Origin: a virus
Length of the DNA: 57,559 nt
Reading direction: 5' to 3' (one strand)
Virus record (IMG/VR): IMGVR_UViG_3300005538_000014
Coordinates: 1-57,559 of that record
Under the pieces are notes generated by a model that did no database searches, had not been told where the DNA came from, and saw nothing but the letters and a program-made list of their open reading frames with translations. Every line of letters begins with the position of its first letter. Position 1 is the first letter of the stretch. Position numbers and translations under genes: made by a program. Positions 41,035 through 50,322 of the stretch are shown here, piece after piece.

Positions 41035-44000
41035 TTACCGGCAGATGACGTTCAGATTGTAAACGATGGACGCCGTGAGCGCCGACGATGTGTTGCTGAT
41101 TGAAACTCCGGTCGTGGTGGACGACACGTCGAACTTTGAAATCGCGGTTGCCGTGTTCCCACCAACGGCAGCAAAGACGCAAACCGGCGCAGTGCTGAAC
41201 GTACCGTTGTTGAAGGCCAGCGTGAAGATCGTTGACGAGGCAACCGGACTCGAACCCTCGGTGAAATTGATATTGAACGCCTGGTCGTCGCCAGTGACGG
41301 AATTGCACGTCGGCGACGTTCCCGCCGATGTACCGAACGTGACGTTGCTGCACGCTTGCGCGGTGCCGCCCTCAATTTCGTGCCCGGTGTGAGTCAACGT
41401 GGTGAACGTGCCGGCCGCCGCCGCCGCGCCACCAATCGCAGGCGGTGACGCAAGGTAGGACGAGAAGCCTGACCCGGACACGGTGCCCGACGCAGACAGG
41501 CTTGTGAATGAGCCAGCCGCGGGCGTGGTGCCCCCAATGATCGAGCCGTTGATGCCGCCAGACCCCCACGTACCCGAATCCGTGCCAGTGAATGTGCCGG
41601 ATTCGAGAACCATGCCAGTCGACTTGACGCGCAGGATTTCGAGTGTTGCCCCCGCGTTATCGGCGCACAGCGAAATGTCGCCCGGCGTATCGCCACAGAT
41701 TCCGGCATGAACGTCAGTGCGGTCAGGGAAGAAGGTCGCTTGGGTCGACGACATCCCAACAGCGCCGTCGAAGGTAGGCCCGTGCGCCGCCTGAGCCTGA
41801 ATGACGTTCGCGCCAGTGACGGACTTATTATTGAAGGAAGAAGATGCGCCGAGCGTAAACCCTGACGAACCCCACGAACCGCCATCCGCGAACGTAACCG
41901 TTCCCGTCATGGTGCCGCCCGAAAGGTGCAACAGCGGCGAGCACGTTACAGCGAGTGTGTTGGCGGTCGAGCAGTCGCCAGAGAGGTTTCCGTTCGTGAT
42001 CGAGCTTGCACCCGAGAACGCTGCAAGCTCGCCAGAGGCGGGAGTGCCGGTAGTGGTTACTGTACCGCTTCCGCCGCCGCCAGTCCCAACGGCAACGCCC
42101 TGGACGTAAATGGCCTGCGCGTTGATGGATCCCGCGCCTTTATCGCCGCCCGTAGGCGAGCCAACCGTTACACCGCCATCGTTGTGTTGGCAGAGGCCAT
42201 CGGCAATGGTCGTAGACCCGGATGGTACAGTGGCAAGACACGCTTCGCCCGGCCAACTGGTCGAGCTAAAAGCTCCCTCTGCGTACAGATGCAGAGCGGC
42301 CGCGAGTCCCGTGTGACCCGTCGTTGTGTCGTATTGACCGGCACCGTTGATGTCAGCAAGCAAGTCGCCAGATTGAACGGCCGTTGGGGATGCAACCGTA
42401 CCGTCAGCCCGCGTGCCGCTAAAAAATGCGGTCGCGGCATAGGCGTCCATTTCCACCCGCGATGGAGACCCTGCCTGGCTTGCACCCTGCAACAACGCCC
42501 CACTCTTGGCCGTTGGGAGATTTTGGCTGCCGAGCGTCACCGTCCCGTTACCTGCCGGCGCGAGGTTGATGCTCCCCACAATGCTGCCATGCGTGTTCGA
42601 CGTGGACTTTACGGACAAGTCACCGTAATCAACCACTGTGCTCGTCGAGTCCTCGCCAAGGCCCTGTACGTCCAACATTGTCCCGCTGGTAAGGGCGCTA
42701 CCGGCCTTGATGACGCCAGTGCCAAACTGATTGGTCCAATTCACGAAGGCGTCGGTAAAGTTTCCGGAGAACCTTGAGCCATCGACAAAGCTGCCCCCGA
42801 ACACGACACTGGCGGAGCTTGACACCGTGCCGGTGAGCGGGAGCGTCAGGTTCACAAGGGTTGAACCCGTGATTGAGCCGCACTCGGATCGCTGATGCGA
42901 CGCGTCGCACTGATAGACGGAGGCAACCGTCTCACCAGTCGGGATTCCGGCCACGCCGGTTACAGTCTGCCCGGTATTGATATTCTTGCCGAGCGTGAAG
43001 AGCATGTACGATTGGCCGGACGGCGCGGAGACCGATGGCGAGTACGTCAGCGAGCCAGCAACGGCGTCAAAGCAGCCGATGGTTTCGCCGCCATCGCACT
43101 TGAAGGCTTCATCGAAATAGCCGAACTCTCCGCCAGCGGCAGTGACCCCCGGAATTGGAGACATCGTGGCGGCGATGATTCCGTTGATGATGTGCGCCGG
43201 GTTCTGGCCGACATATTGCGCGTTCGCGCCGCCCGGCCTCATCCTTACAATGTACCCAAACGACGCCGGGTTCGCGCTCGGGCCACCCTCGGCGACGATG
43301 AGGTCTTCGACAAGGCGGCTCAGGCCGGTATCCTGATCTTCGGCAACAACGTCCTCTTCGACGCCGACGCACGCGCCGGCTGTAAGAGAGGGAAGCCCGG
43401 TCTGATCGTTGCACAGGATATTGCCACCCTCGATAATGGCCGTGCTCGGCGCGTTCTTAAACACGTAGCCATTTGCGCCGTTACAGGTCTGAGCCGAGGA
43501 GGTTTGGGTGGTGTAAACCTGGCACGTTCCTTGGTTCGCGATAGAGGACGACTGCGGCGTGCTGTTGCTCGCGTTGATGATGTTGATCGGCTCGTTCGAG
43601 TAGAGCGGCGCAATCGTCGCGAGCGTAAGGGTGAGTTGGCCCGTAGTGTAGGCCGCCACGGTGTCACCGTTGGGAATGCCGGGGCCGTACACCGCCTGAC
43701 CGACAGCAATGTTCACGTTCGCAGTAATTCCGAACGGTCCGGTAGTGCCAGTCGCGACATAGCCGTTCGGCTTGACGGTTACACCCTTTCCCACGGTGAT
43801 CGTCGACCAGAGACACTCATCGAGAACACCGGACCCGCCAGTGTAGTAATCCTGGCGGTCGCAAACCATGTTCGGCAAGCCACCGGACACAGACTCCGTG
43901 ATCCAGCTTCCGAACGGATTGGTGAACCACGACCGAGAGGTGTCGCCGGACGCCTTGGCACCAATACCAGCGAAATCGCCGTTCGAGTTCTTGACGTGCA

Positions 44001-45051
44001 GCGCGCCAGTGCCGTCGAGGTACAGATTTCCGACAGCGGTTGTCGGGACGGTCAGGCCGCCGACCATGGTGAGGCCGCTCGCCGAACTCCATGTCGAGCC
44101 GTCCGGCATCGCAATCGCGCCCGTGAATGACGGCGAATTGAGTGGCGCGAGTGCGGAGAGAGCAACAGTCGAATCGACGACGTTGCCGTTCGCGTCGTAC
44201 TTTGGAACGTCTCCGGTCGTGGTCGTGCCAGTGGCAAGCTGAACCTTGCTGCCATTGCCCTGTGCGCCAGTGACGCCCGAGAGGATGGAGTCGATGTTCG
44301 CGACGAAAGACGCCGCGATCCCACTGTCAACGACGTTGCCGCTTGCGTCGTACTTGGAGAGGTCGCCGGACGTAGGCGTGCCGCTACCAAGCTGAATCTT
44401 CGGACCATTGCCCTGCGCTCCGGTGATGGCCGAGAGGTTGACCGCACCGCTATTCAGGGAGCCGACACGAACAGTGCATCCCGAATTTGTGACATCGCCA
44501 AGCAACGTCGGAATCTGTCCACACCCAAGCAGGCCGCCGAGACCGGCGATGTTTGGCTGCGCCCACGCCAAGGAGCCATCGCCATTGATGCCGGTAACGA
44601 ACTCGTTTGGAGGGGCCGATTGAAGGAACACGCCACCAAGGGTCGTTGTGCCCGGAGGGGATGGAGGCGCAGCGGTCTGAGGCGCGAAGGCGAGCGTACC
44701 ATCGCTGTTCACTCCGGTGACAACTTGGCCCGGAGGCGCGGATTGCGCGTAAACGCCGCCACGCGTGCTCGCGCTCGGCGGGTTCACGCTGGACGGCCGC
44801 ATCACATAAGCGTTGTTGCCAGCGTCATGAATGCAGTTCACGCCGTCGTCGACACAGCCCGCGCCGTAATAGGCGTAATAGACGCCAGCAATGTTGACGA
44901 GCGGCGTCTCGTTATAATTGTGCGTTCGGAATGCCGCGATCGATGGGATAACGTATTGCGGCTGAATTTGCGCGACGGCGGCCGACGCAAGAAAACATGC
45001 CGCAATGGCGAGGGCGGGGCGCGTGAAAGCGCGGCGGAGCGTTTCGAGCAT
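41035..45051 (-). CDS. Large repetitive tail fibre/adhesin-like protein with N-terminal signal peptide
   Basis: 1338 aa. MLETLRRAFTRPALAIAACFLASAAVA-Q looks like a Sec signal peptide, unusual for a phage fibre. Two repeat pairs follow: GGVYAQSAPPGQVVTGVNSD against GGVFLQSAPPNEFVTGINGD, and GAQGNGPKIQLGSGTPTSGD against GAQGNGSKVQLATGTTTTGD. LAPLNSPSFTGAIAMPDGSTW is a fibre module shared with the 4301-5482 gene. The rest is Ser/Thr/Gly/Asn-rich beta-structure. No enzymatic motif is seen. It starts 13 bases after a promoter element. It may be a receptor-binding fibre or an exported surface protein. Confidence 0.7.
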   Translation of the reverse strand: MLETLRRAFTRPALAIAACFLASAAVAQIQPQYVIPSIAAFRTHNYNETPLVNIAGVYYAYYGAGCVDDGVNCIHDAGNNAYVMRPSSVNPPSASTRGGVYAQSAPPGQVVTGVNSDGTLAFAPQTAAPPSPPGTTTLGGVFLQSAPPNEFVTGINGDGSLAWAQPNIAGLGGLLGCGQIPTLLGDVTNSGCTVRVGSLNSGAVNLSAITGAQGNGPKIQLGSGTPTSGDLSKYDASGNVVDSGIAASFVANIDSILSGVTGAQGNGSKVQLATGTTTTGDVPKYDANGNVVDSTVALSALAPLNSPSFTGAIAMPDGSTWSSASGLTMVGGLTVPTTAVGNLYLDGTGALHVKNSNGDFAGIGAKASGDTSRSWFTNPFGSWITESVSGGLPNMVCDRQDYYTGGSGVLDECLWSTITVGKGVTVKPNGYVATGTTGPFGITANVNIAVGQAVYGPGIPNGDTVAAYTTGQLTLTLATIAPLYSNEPINIINASNSTPQSSSIANQGTCQVYTTQTSSAQTCNGANGYVFKNAPSTAIIEGGNILCNDQTGLPSLTAGACVGVEEDVVAEDQDTGLSRLVEDLIVAEGGPSANPASFGYIVRMRPGGANAQYVGQNPAHIINGIIAATMSPIPGVTAAGGEFGYFDEAFKCDGGETIGCFDAVAGSLTYSPSVSAPSGQSYMLFTLGKNINTGQTVTGVAGIPTGETVASVYQCDASHQRSECGSITGSTLVNLTLPLTGTVSSSASVVFGGSFVDGSRFSGNFTDAFVNWTNQFGTGVIKAGSALTSGTMLDVQGLGEDSTSTVVDYGDLSVKSTSNTHGSIVGSINLAPAGNGTVTLGSQNLPTAKSGALLQGASQAGSPSRVEMDAYAATAFFSGTRADGTVASPTAVQSGDLLADINGAGQYDTTTGHTGLAAALHLYAEGAFSSTSWPGEACLATVPSGSTTIADGLCQHNDGGVTVGSPTGGDKGAGSINAQAIYVQGVAVGTGGGGSGTVTTTGTPASGELAAFSGASSITNGNLSGDCSTANTLAVTCSPLLHLSGGTMTGTVTFADGGSWGSSGFTLGASSSFNNKSVTGANVIQAQAAHGPTFDGAVGMSSTQATFFPDRTDVHAGICGDTPGDISLCADNAGATLEILRVKSTGMVLESGTFTGTDSGTWGSGGINGSIIGGTTPAAGSFTSLSASGTVSGSGFSSYLASPPAIGGAAAAAGTFTTLTHTGHEIEGGTAQACSNVTFGTSAGTSPTCNSVTGDDQAFNINFTEGSSPVASSTIFTLAFNNGTFSTAPVCVFAAVGGNTATAISKFDVSSTTTGVSISNTSSALTASIVYNLNVICR

Positions 45052-45073
45052 GCCGAAACGCTACCGTCACGAC
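45052..45073 (-). promoter_or_regulatory. GTGACG-type late promoter of the 1338-aa fibre gene
   Basis: Minus strand: GTCGTGACG ends 13 bases before the ATG; -10-like TAGCGT (perfect TAnnnT), then TTCGGC and ATG. No Shine-Dalgarno is present. Confidence 0.68.
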
Positions 45074-45075
45074 GA

Positions 45076-46425
45076 TTAGACGTAGATCAGTTGAATGTCT
45101 CCATCACCGGCAGCTACCGCGGTCGTATCCGAGTCGGCATACGCCTTCGTGATGCCAATGCCAATGCCTGTTACGCCAAGCTGAAAGGCGGCGGCCCCGG
45201 CGATGTCCGCCATCCCCACTTGCGTCCCTGGCGCAAGCCCAATTGTCAGTACAGGGGTATCGGTACCAACTGTCGGTGCCGTGCTTTTGTTGTAGAACTT
45301 GAAATAGATTTCGTAGGCGGCGCGGTTACGCAAATAGCCGCCACAGATCGTGCCGCGGGCTGCTTTGACCAACGTACCGTTTGTCGATGCCGCAGCCGTC
45401 AAACGAAAAATCGTGAGCGGCGCGGCGGCGCTCGCAATGGGACCCAATGTAACAGACCCCATTGTCGTTGTCGCCAAGATGTTCGCACCAACAAGATTGA
45501 CAGCCAAAGCCTTGCTAAGATTGTTGTCCCCTTCGGCAGTCGAAACTTGTACGCGTTGTTCATAGTTGTCGATCACGATAATGCGCTGGATGGTGACCGT
45601 CGTGTTCGACGCCGGAGCGCCGCTGTTCAAGAAGCGGATCAAGAGCTTGTAGAGCTTTTGATCATTCGGGCACTGCGTCGAGACGCGCGAGCCGCCAGCC
45701 AGTTTGCCAGCGAGCGCGTCGACCGCCGCGGTCTGCGCGGTGATGTCTCGGCTGTCGATCTCGATCAAGCATTCCTGCGCCGCGGTCCATGCGGAAGCAA
45801 CGCCGGTAACGCCCGAGGCTACGGAGCTAGAACTGTCGGCAACGGCCTCGCAATGATAGGCAGTAGTGGTGGTGGTGCCGCCGAACTGTACGCCGCCGCG
45901 ATTGGTGAAATCACCTGCCAGATTTGGATTGAGCAGCGGAACCAAAGTTGCCGGGTCGACCTCAACAAGGCCAACGAAGATAGAATTGGCAGCAAGCGCC
46001 TGCGATTTCGACAAAATGACAAGGATGTCCTCCTTGCCGGCGAACGCCTGCTTTGACAGATACCACCGCTCGGCACTCGCGGTCGTATTCATAGAGACTG
46101 CGAGGCCGCTGTTCGACACCGCATCCGTCATGCCCGTGACGCCAGAGCCGATGGCAGCTTGCGCCAGAATGCCGTATCCAAGGTTCACATTCGCGCCGAG
46201 GCCGCCGTCAAGCACATCCCACTTAGTGGGATCGATGGCGCTGCCGCCAAAATCGTCCGAGAACAACGCCTCTTCCGTCGTATTCGTCTGGACGAGGGTG
46301 CCGCGCGGACTATGATATTGCGCTACGCCAGGGCCGAGGGATACCTTCTCGGAGAAGGTGCCATCGCCGTTATCGTGGAAGCTGCGATTGATGCCTTGGG
46401 CAATGCCCGGAGCCGACTGATCCAT
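45076..46425 (-). CDS. Putative virion structural protein
   Basis: 449 aa. N-terminus (INRSFHDNGDGTFSEKVSLGPG) then FSDDFGGSAIDPTKWDVLDGG, a phrase typical of phage lectin-like beta-sandwich modules. The remainder is low-charge beta-structure with Ala/Thr/Gly runs and a C-terminus ending in DIQLIYV. Encoded beside the large fibre; likely a fibre-associated or capsid-surface protein. Unlike most promoter-linked genes here, it has a leader of 21 bases with an AAAGGG ribosome site, downstream of the element at 46460. Confidence 0.6.
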   Translation of the reverse strand: MDQSAPGIAQGINRSFHDNGDGTFSEKVSLGPGVAQYHSPRGTLVQTNTTEEALFSDDFGGSAIDPTKWDVLDGGLGANVNLGYGILAQAAIGSGVTGMTDAVSNSGLAVSMNTTASAERWYLSKQAFAGKEDILVILSKSQALAANSIFVGLVEVDPATLVPLLNPNLAGDFTNRGGVQFGGTTTTTAYHCEAVADSSSSVASGVTGVASAWTAAQECLIEIDSRDITAQTAAVDALAGKLAGGSRVSTQCPNDQKLYKLLIRFLNSGAPASNTTVTIQRIIVIDNYEQRVQVSTAEGDNNLSKALAVNLVGANILATTTMGSVTLGPIASAAAPLTIFRLTAAASTNGTLVKAARGTICGGYLRNRAAYEIYFKFYNKSTAPTVGTDTPVLTIGLAPGTQVGMADIAGAAAFQLGVTGIGIGITKAYADSDTTAVAAGDGDIQLIYV

Positions 46426-46445
46426 TTTCCCTTTACCCTAAGATG

Positions 46446-47072
46446 TCAGCGCATCTTCGCGTCACGCCGATACTCTTCGATGGCGCGCTTAGCGTCAGGG
46501 TGCAGCGGGTGCTCTCTGCTCACCGAGGTATTGCGTGATGGAACGTGATCGAAAAGGCCCGGCACCTCGGAGAGTTCGTGGTACGTTTTGAAACCGTAGC
46601 CGCGCATGACTCCGCCAGTGGGGCCGCGGAGGCGGTGTTTCCATTTCTCGCCACCGTGATAACCTGGTTCCAACATTTCTTTGTAGTAGCCGCCAGCCAG
46701 CATGACATCGAGAGCGGATTTCGCCTTCTTCGACAGACCCTCGATTCGTTTATGCAGACCTTCGACACCACTAGAGCCGAAGCGCGACGGGGGCGGCAGT
46801 GCGGCATCTGTGCATGGGTAGCGATGGTCGTACATATTCCCACACCTTGGGCACGGTTCCGGCTCACGCCGAAAGGCGAACAAGTCTTCCTGCTTGCTGT
46901 CAGGCTTCTTGCCGCGCTTGAACGCAACAACAACGCGCTTCTCACTCATGGAACCGTCAGATTCCATGACGTGCATCTTTTTGCTTTTGTGATTCTCGTA
47001 ACCGAGCACCATTCGGCCGGAACGGATATATGGCGCGACCAGCGATTTCGCGATGACTACGACGGTTTTCAT
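46446..47072 (-). CDS. Zinc-motif protein with polyvalent-type N-terminus
   Basis: 208 aa from ATG 47072 (GGTGGGG upstream); an ATG at 47084 would add four residues. MKTVVVIAKSLVAPYIRSGRMVLGYEN resembles the short beta-strand domain at the N-termini of large polyvalent phage proteins. A CPRCGNMYDHRYPC zinc knuckle and a basic helical part follow (HKRIEGLSKKAKSALDVMLAGGYYKE), then HPLHPDAKRAIEEYRRDA. Located just downstream of the MuF-like gene, a usual site for cargo proteins. No activity can be assigned. Confidence 0.55.
   Translation of the reverse strand: MKTVVVIAKSLVAPYIRSGRMVLGYENHKSKKMHVMESDGSMSEKRVVVAFKRGKKPDSKQEDLFAFRREPEPCPRCGNMYDHRYPCTDAALPPPSRFGSSGVEGLHKRIEGLSKKAKSALDVMLAGGYYKEMLEPGYHGGEKWKHRLRGPTGGVMRGYGFKTYHELSEVPGLFDHVPSRNTSVSREHPLHPDAKRAIEEYRRDAKMR
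46447..46468 (-). promoter_or_regulatory. GTGACG-type promoter for the 449-aa structural gene (leadered)
   Basis: Minus strand: GCGTGACG, -10-like GAAGAT and a predicted start A at 46446, giving a 21-nt leader with AAAGGG before ATG 46425. It lies inside the 3' end of the preceding gene. It is supported by the same spacing as the leaderless sites. Confidence 0.5.
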
Positions 47073-47094
47073 TGGCCCCACCATTACGATCACG

Positions 47095-48231
47095 TCAGCC
47101 CGGACCCAACTGTTCATCCATCCATTTGAGGAATGCGGGATCGCCGCGGCGCTCTGGCTCTTCCACTGGCACCCATCGGCCGCGGCAATTCGGGTGCATC
47201 ACCCCGGCCGCCGGCCACCACAATTCGTGCGGCTCGCGATCAACGAGGCCATCTTGAGTTTTTTTCCGCGCCGACGCCGAGCGGCCGACGTTCGTTTTGC
47301 CCGGCCACACTTGCGTGTCGCCATCCTTGTCCGGCGCGTCAGGCGCGACAACCTCGAAAATCTTGCCGTTGATCGAGCGGCAGAATGAGCATGCCCCTTG
47401 GTACTTTTCGATGCGCTTCACTTTCCGTCCGGGAGTGAGGGACGCGATCAGACCTTGGTTCGCCAATTCGCCGGTCTCGGTCAGGGCGATACGACGCCAG
47501 TCGCGGTTCCAGTCGGCGAACACATCGCCGAGCCGGGTTTCGAGCGACTCCCGCGCGCCCGGCGTTTGCATGCGCGCCTGTTCGAGATAATCCATGATGT
47601 TGCGGCGCAGCCGGTGACGCTGCGCGTCCGTGAGCGCGACCACGTTCTCAGCGGCATGCGCGTTGCCATACTCCATGATGGCGCGTTGGTGCGGCGTGAG
47701 GCCGAACAGCGCGTCAGCGGCCTCGATCGTCGGCGGCATTGCAACGAGCGCGTTGTCGACGGCGGCCGTCGAAATATCGCGCGCCTGGCGCGCCGCGGCC
47801 ATCCGGCCCAAAATGATTGCGCGGGTCGCAAGCCACTCCGCTTCCGTTCGCAGATCATCGAGAGGGAGGTACCGCTGCACAAGGTAATCGATCAGGAGCG
47901 CCCAATCGTCATAGGTGAAAGTGTCGGGATGCAGCGACTCCAGATAGAGCTTGGTAAGCGCGATCTCCGCTTCCGACCATCGAGCCATTGCCCCAACCGG
48001 GCGCGGCGGCCGTTCGTGGGTGTGCTTGTGCTTTGACCCGGACAGCCACGAACCCAATTCAGCGCGAACGCTTGCGATGCGAGCAAGACCGCGCTCTGTG
48101 AAGAGTTCTACAATGCGTCGAATGTAAGGGTTTTCGTGCGGCCGCCAGATGTCGGAGCCGTCTTCACTTTCAGCCTTGTAGAAGGCATCGAGCACGCAAT
48201 GCGCGTGCTCATCGCAGACATCGAAGAGCAT
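47095..48231 (-). CDS. Phage head morphogenesis protein, MuF/SPP1 gp7-like
   Basis: 378 aa. The C-terminal part has the MuF-type zinc-like signature: YQGACSFCRSINGKIFEVV ... HELWWPAAGVMHPNCRGRWVPVEEP. It is preceded by helices (LTETGELANQGLIASLTPGRKVKRIEK). The N-terminal two thirds are helical. Such minor head proteins sit near the portal and often carry or dock cargo for injection. It is encoded downstream of portal, as expected. The start is 13 bases after a degenerate promoter element (GTGATC). Confidence 0.82.
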   Translation of the reverse strand: MLFDVCDEHAHCVLDAFYKAESEDGSDIWRPHENPYIRRIVELFTERGLARIASVRAELGSWLSGSKHKHTHERPPRPVGAMARWSEAEIALTKLYLESLHPDTFTYDDWALLIDYLVQRYLPLDDLRTEAEWLATRAIILGRMAAARQARDISTAAVDNALVAMPPTIEAADALFGLTPHQRAIMEYGNAHAAENVVALTDAQRHRLRRNIMDYLEQARMQTPGARESLETRLGDVFADWNRDWRRIALTETGELANQGLIASLTPGRKVKRIEKYQGACSFCRSINGKIFEVVAPDAPDKDGDTQVWPGKTNVGRSASARKKTQDGLVDREPHELWWPAAGVMHPNCRGRWVPVEEPERRGDPAFLKWMDEQLGPG

Positions 48232-48253
48232 CGCGCAATGGTAGGATCACGAC
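48232..48253 (-). promoter_or_regulatory. Degenerate GTGATC version of the late promoter (MuF-like gene)
   Basis: Minus strand: GTCGTGATC in place of GTCGTGACG, then 13 bases and the ATG at 48231; -10-like TACCAT. Spacing is the same as in the consensus sites, so I keep it with lower confidence. Confidence 0.5.
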
Positions 48254-48466
48254 CTATTCGGCGGCGTGCCTTTGTTCGGTGAGTGCTTCCGTGTCAGCCG
48301 CCTCGCCCGCCTCTTTGGCGGTAATCTGGTCGCCGAATTTGATCGGGGCGATGCGATCACCAGTGTATTCGTGCCACTCGCCGTCCACCTTGACGTGGCT
48401 CACGCCTCTGGCCCCTTCGGGCTGGCGGAAGGTCGCGCCGTCTTTTTCGTAGTAGAGAAATTTCAT
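48254..48466 (-). CDS. Small hypothetical protein
   Basis: 70 aa with a perfect-looking ribosome site (GAGGAGGTC before ATG). The N-terminus (MKFLYYEKDGATFRQPEGARG) and GEWHEYTGDRIAPIKFGDQI are beta-like, with a small-domain appearance. The C-terminal 25 residues are Ala/Glu-rich and likely helical. I recognise no family. It sits between the RelA-ParB fusion and the MuF-like protein, so it may be part of the same virion-cargo unit. Sequence gives no function. Confidence 0.6.
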   Translation of the reverse strand: MKFLYYEKDGATFRQPEGARGVSHVKVDGEWHEYTGDRIAPIKFGDQITAKEAGEAADTEALTEQRHAAE

Positions 48467-48507
48467 GTTGACCTCCTCACCACAGATATACCCATGCGGC
48501 GGTGCCG

Positions 48508-50322
48508 CTACAAGTGGGCCTTCTCATATTTTGCCCTTGCTTCGCGATACATTCGTTGCTGAACGTCAACAACCCGCTGGTATTCCGCCTCCGCATCGGC
48601 GGGCCACGGTTTGTCATCGTGGTCCTTGCCGTACTTTGCCTCCAAATCGCGCTCAATCTCGTAGAACTTGTGCGCCTCGTGCTTGGTCTGCACCATGGAT
48701 TTCACGTTCACCTGGATTTCGGCGATCACGCCGTTTTCCATGCGCGCGAACATCTGAATGTCGCTGTACCCCGCCTTGGTTGGCTTCTGAAAGCGGTCCT
48801 TGAACGGCTTGGCGAGCACCATGCCATTTTTCTTCAACCGCTCGATGGTGTGATACACCTCTTCGAGACTGTCGACCGCAATCGTGCAGCGCACTGTGTC
48901 CATCAGCCGGGACCAGTCGCCCTTGTAATCGGTGTTCACCTTTTGCGTTGCGCGATCCTCTTTTTTGAGGGGCGCGATGAAGAGCATGCTTCCCGGAGTA
49001 TTCCACTCCTCTGGCGAGACATCTTCCGGGGATTTGTTCATCCGGCGAATGCCAAGCTGAGTGCAGACCCCCTTGGGACTGGCGAGCCATTTGGTGAGGT
49101 GTTCGAGCGCGGGCTTTGACGCCTTATAGAGCGCATCCTTAGTGGCATGAGGCTGGACCACCACGGTTGGCAACTCTTTCCAACCGTACCGCTTCGCCGC
49201 GGTGTATGTGCGGTTACCGTCGATGATGGTATAGGTGCCGTCGGCGTTCGGGGTGACCTTGATGGGTGCGCGCCTGGCAATCTTGCCGTGGTACGACGCC
49301 ATCATCAGCTTCGGCGCGTTTTCCCCTCCGTGCTTGTTCTCTTCGTCGGTTTTTGAGGAGCGCAGCTTGTCGAGCGCAATGATGCTCGTGCCGCCGTCCA
49401 TCTTGAAGAACCGCTCGTGCTCTTCCGGCATGGACTCCGGCGCGGGAAGCACGCCTTTGACGCGCTTGCTGTACGCCTTGTCGTCCTCGCCATGCAGTCG
49501 CGGCGGATAGGCCGGAGGTTTCGGCGGGGCCTTGCTCGCGCCCGCGTGTTGCTTTGAGCTATTGTTATCCGGCTTTGCGTTACCTGCCGGCTTCTTCACC
49601 GGGCCGCGCTGCAATTCGTTCCAGTACACCTCATGCTTCTTGCCGGAGGCATCGCGAACGGTAGCGCCATCCTGGCCGACATCGGTTACCTCGCCAGAGC
49701 CAGCGGTCTCACCAATTTTGAATTGCACGGAGTCGCCAATCTTTGCCGGCGTCTTTTGCTGCGGCTTCGCCTTCTCCGGCCTCGCCTCGCGCTCTGGCGC
49801 TTTGACCTTCGGAGTCGTGCGCTTCCATCGCTTTGTTTGATGGCCTTGCTTGTCGGTGACATCCTGCAACGACAGGCCGGGCCGGTTTTTGATGGCCTTG
49901 ATAACGTCGATGGGCACGGTGCCGAACACCAGCGCAATCGGCGCGATCGACTTGCGGACCGGCCCCTCTTCGCCGCTGTAAACGTCGGGGTCAGGATCCT
50001 CGATATAGCGCCGCCGTCCGCTCGGATCCGCGGCGATGAAGCCGTCCTCGCCCTGATCGACGATAGTGTACCCTTGTTGCACCTTCACGCGATGACCGAG
50101 AACTTGCTCCCATCGCACCCGGTATCGCTTCTGGTCGTGCGCGCAATCAATCACGCATCCGTCGCGGCCGTGCGCCATAACCTTGCCATGCACAGGCCCA
50201 TGCTTCGGATGGCGAAAGTACACCTCATCGCCGCGCTCCACGTCGGGAGTCGGCAACTCCTCCTCGGTTTCCCGCTTCGCGCCGGGCTTACCGAGTTTAT
50301 TGATGTTATTTGCCGAGCGCAT
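48508..50322 (-). CDS. KOW-like / ParB-like / RelA-SpoT-like fusion protein
   Basis: 604 aa, its start overlapping the portal gene by 17 bases. Two SH3/KOW-like barrels (about 28-80 and 192-240). A ParB/Srx-like domain (about 310-390) has TPNADGTYTIIDGNRTYTAAKRYG. A RelA/SpoT nucleotidyltransferase-like domain (about 450-560) has DWSRLMDTVRCTIAVDSLEEVY, DRFQKPTKAGYSDIQMF and AEIQVNVKSM. The key Glu of E-I-Q (E535) and the Tyr of GY-D are present. It could make or transfer pyrophosphate groups to nucleotides or tRNA. The position among virion genes suggests delivery with DNA. Confidence 0.8.
   Translation of the reverse strand: MRSANNINKLGKPGAKRETEEELPTPDVERGDEVYFRHPKHGPVHGKVMAHGRDGCVIDCAHDQKRYRVRWEQVLGHRVKVQQGYTIVDQGEDGFIAADPSGRRRYIEDPDPDVYSGEEGPVRKSIAPIALVFGTVPIDVIKAIKNRPGLSLQDVTDKQGHQTKRWKRTTPKVKAPEREARPEKAKPQQKTPAKIGDSVQFKIGETAGSGEVTDVGQDGATVRDASGKKHEVYWNELQRGPVKKPAGNAKPDNNSSKQHAGASKAPPKPPAYPPRLHGEDDKAYSKRVKGVLPAPESMPEEHERFFKMDGGTSIIALDKLRSSKTDEENKHGGENAPKLMMASYHGKIARRAPIKVTPNADGTYTIIDGNRTYTAAKRYGWKELPTVVVQPHATKDALYKASKPALEHLTKWLASPKGVCTQLGIRRMNKSPEDVSPEEWNTPGSMLFIAPLKKEDRATQKVNTDYKGDWSRLMDTVRCTIAVDSLEEVYHTIERLKKNGMVLAKPFKDRFQKPTKAGYSDIQMFARMENGVIAEIQVNVKSMVQTKHEAHKFYEIERDLEAKYGKDHDDKPWPADAEAEYQRVVDVQQRMYREARAKYEKAHL

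Noticed and set aside
40966-41060. Inverted repeat CTGCCG...CGGCAG spanning the end of the large fibre gene as a terminator
   Set aside because: It straddles the stop codon, contains bulges and lacks a T-tract, so I did not list it as a terminator.
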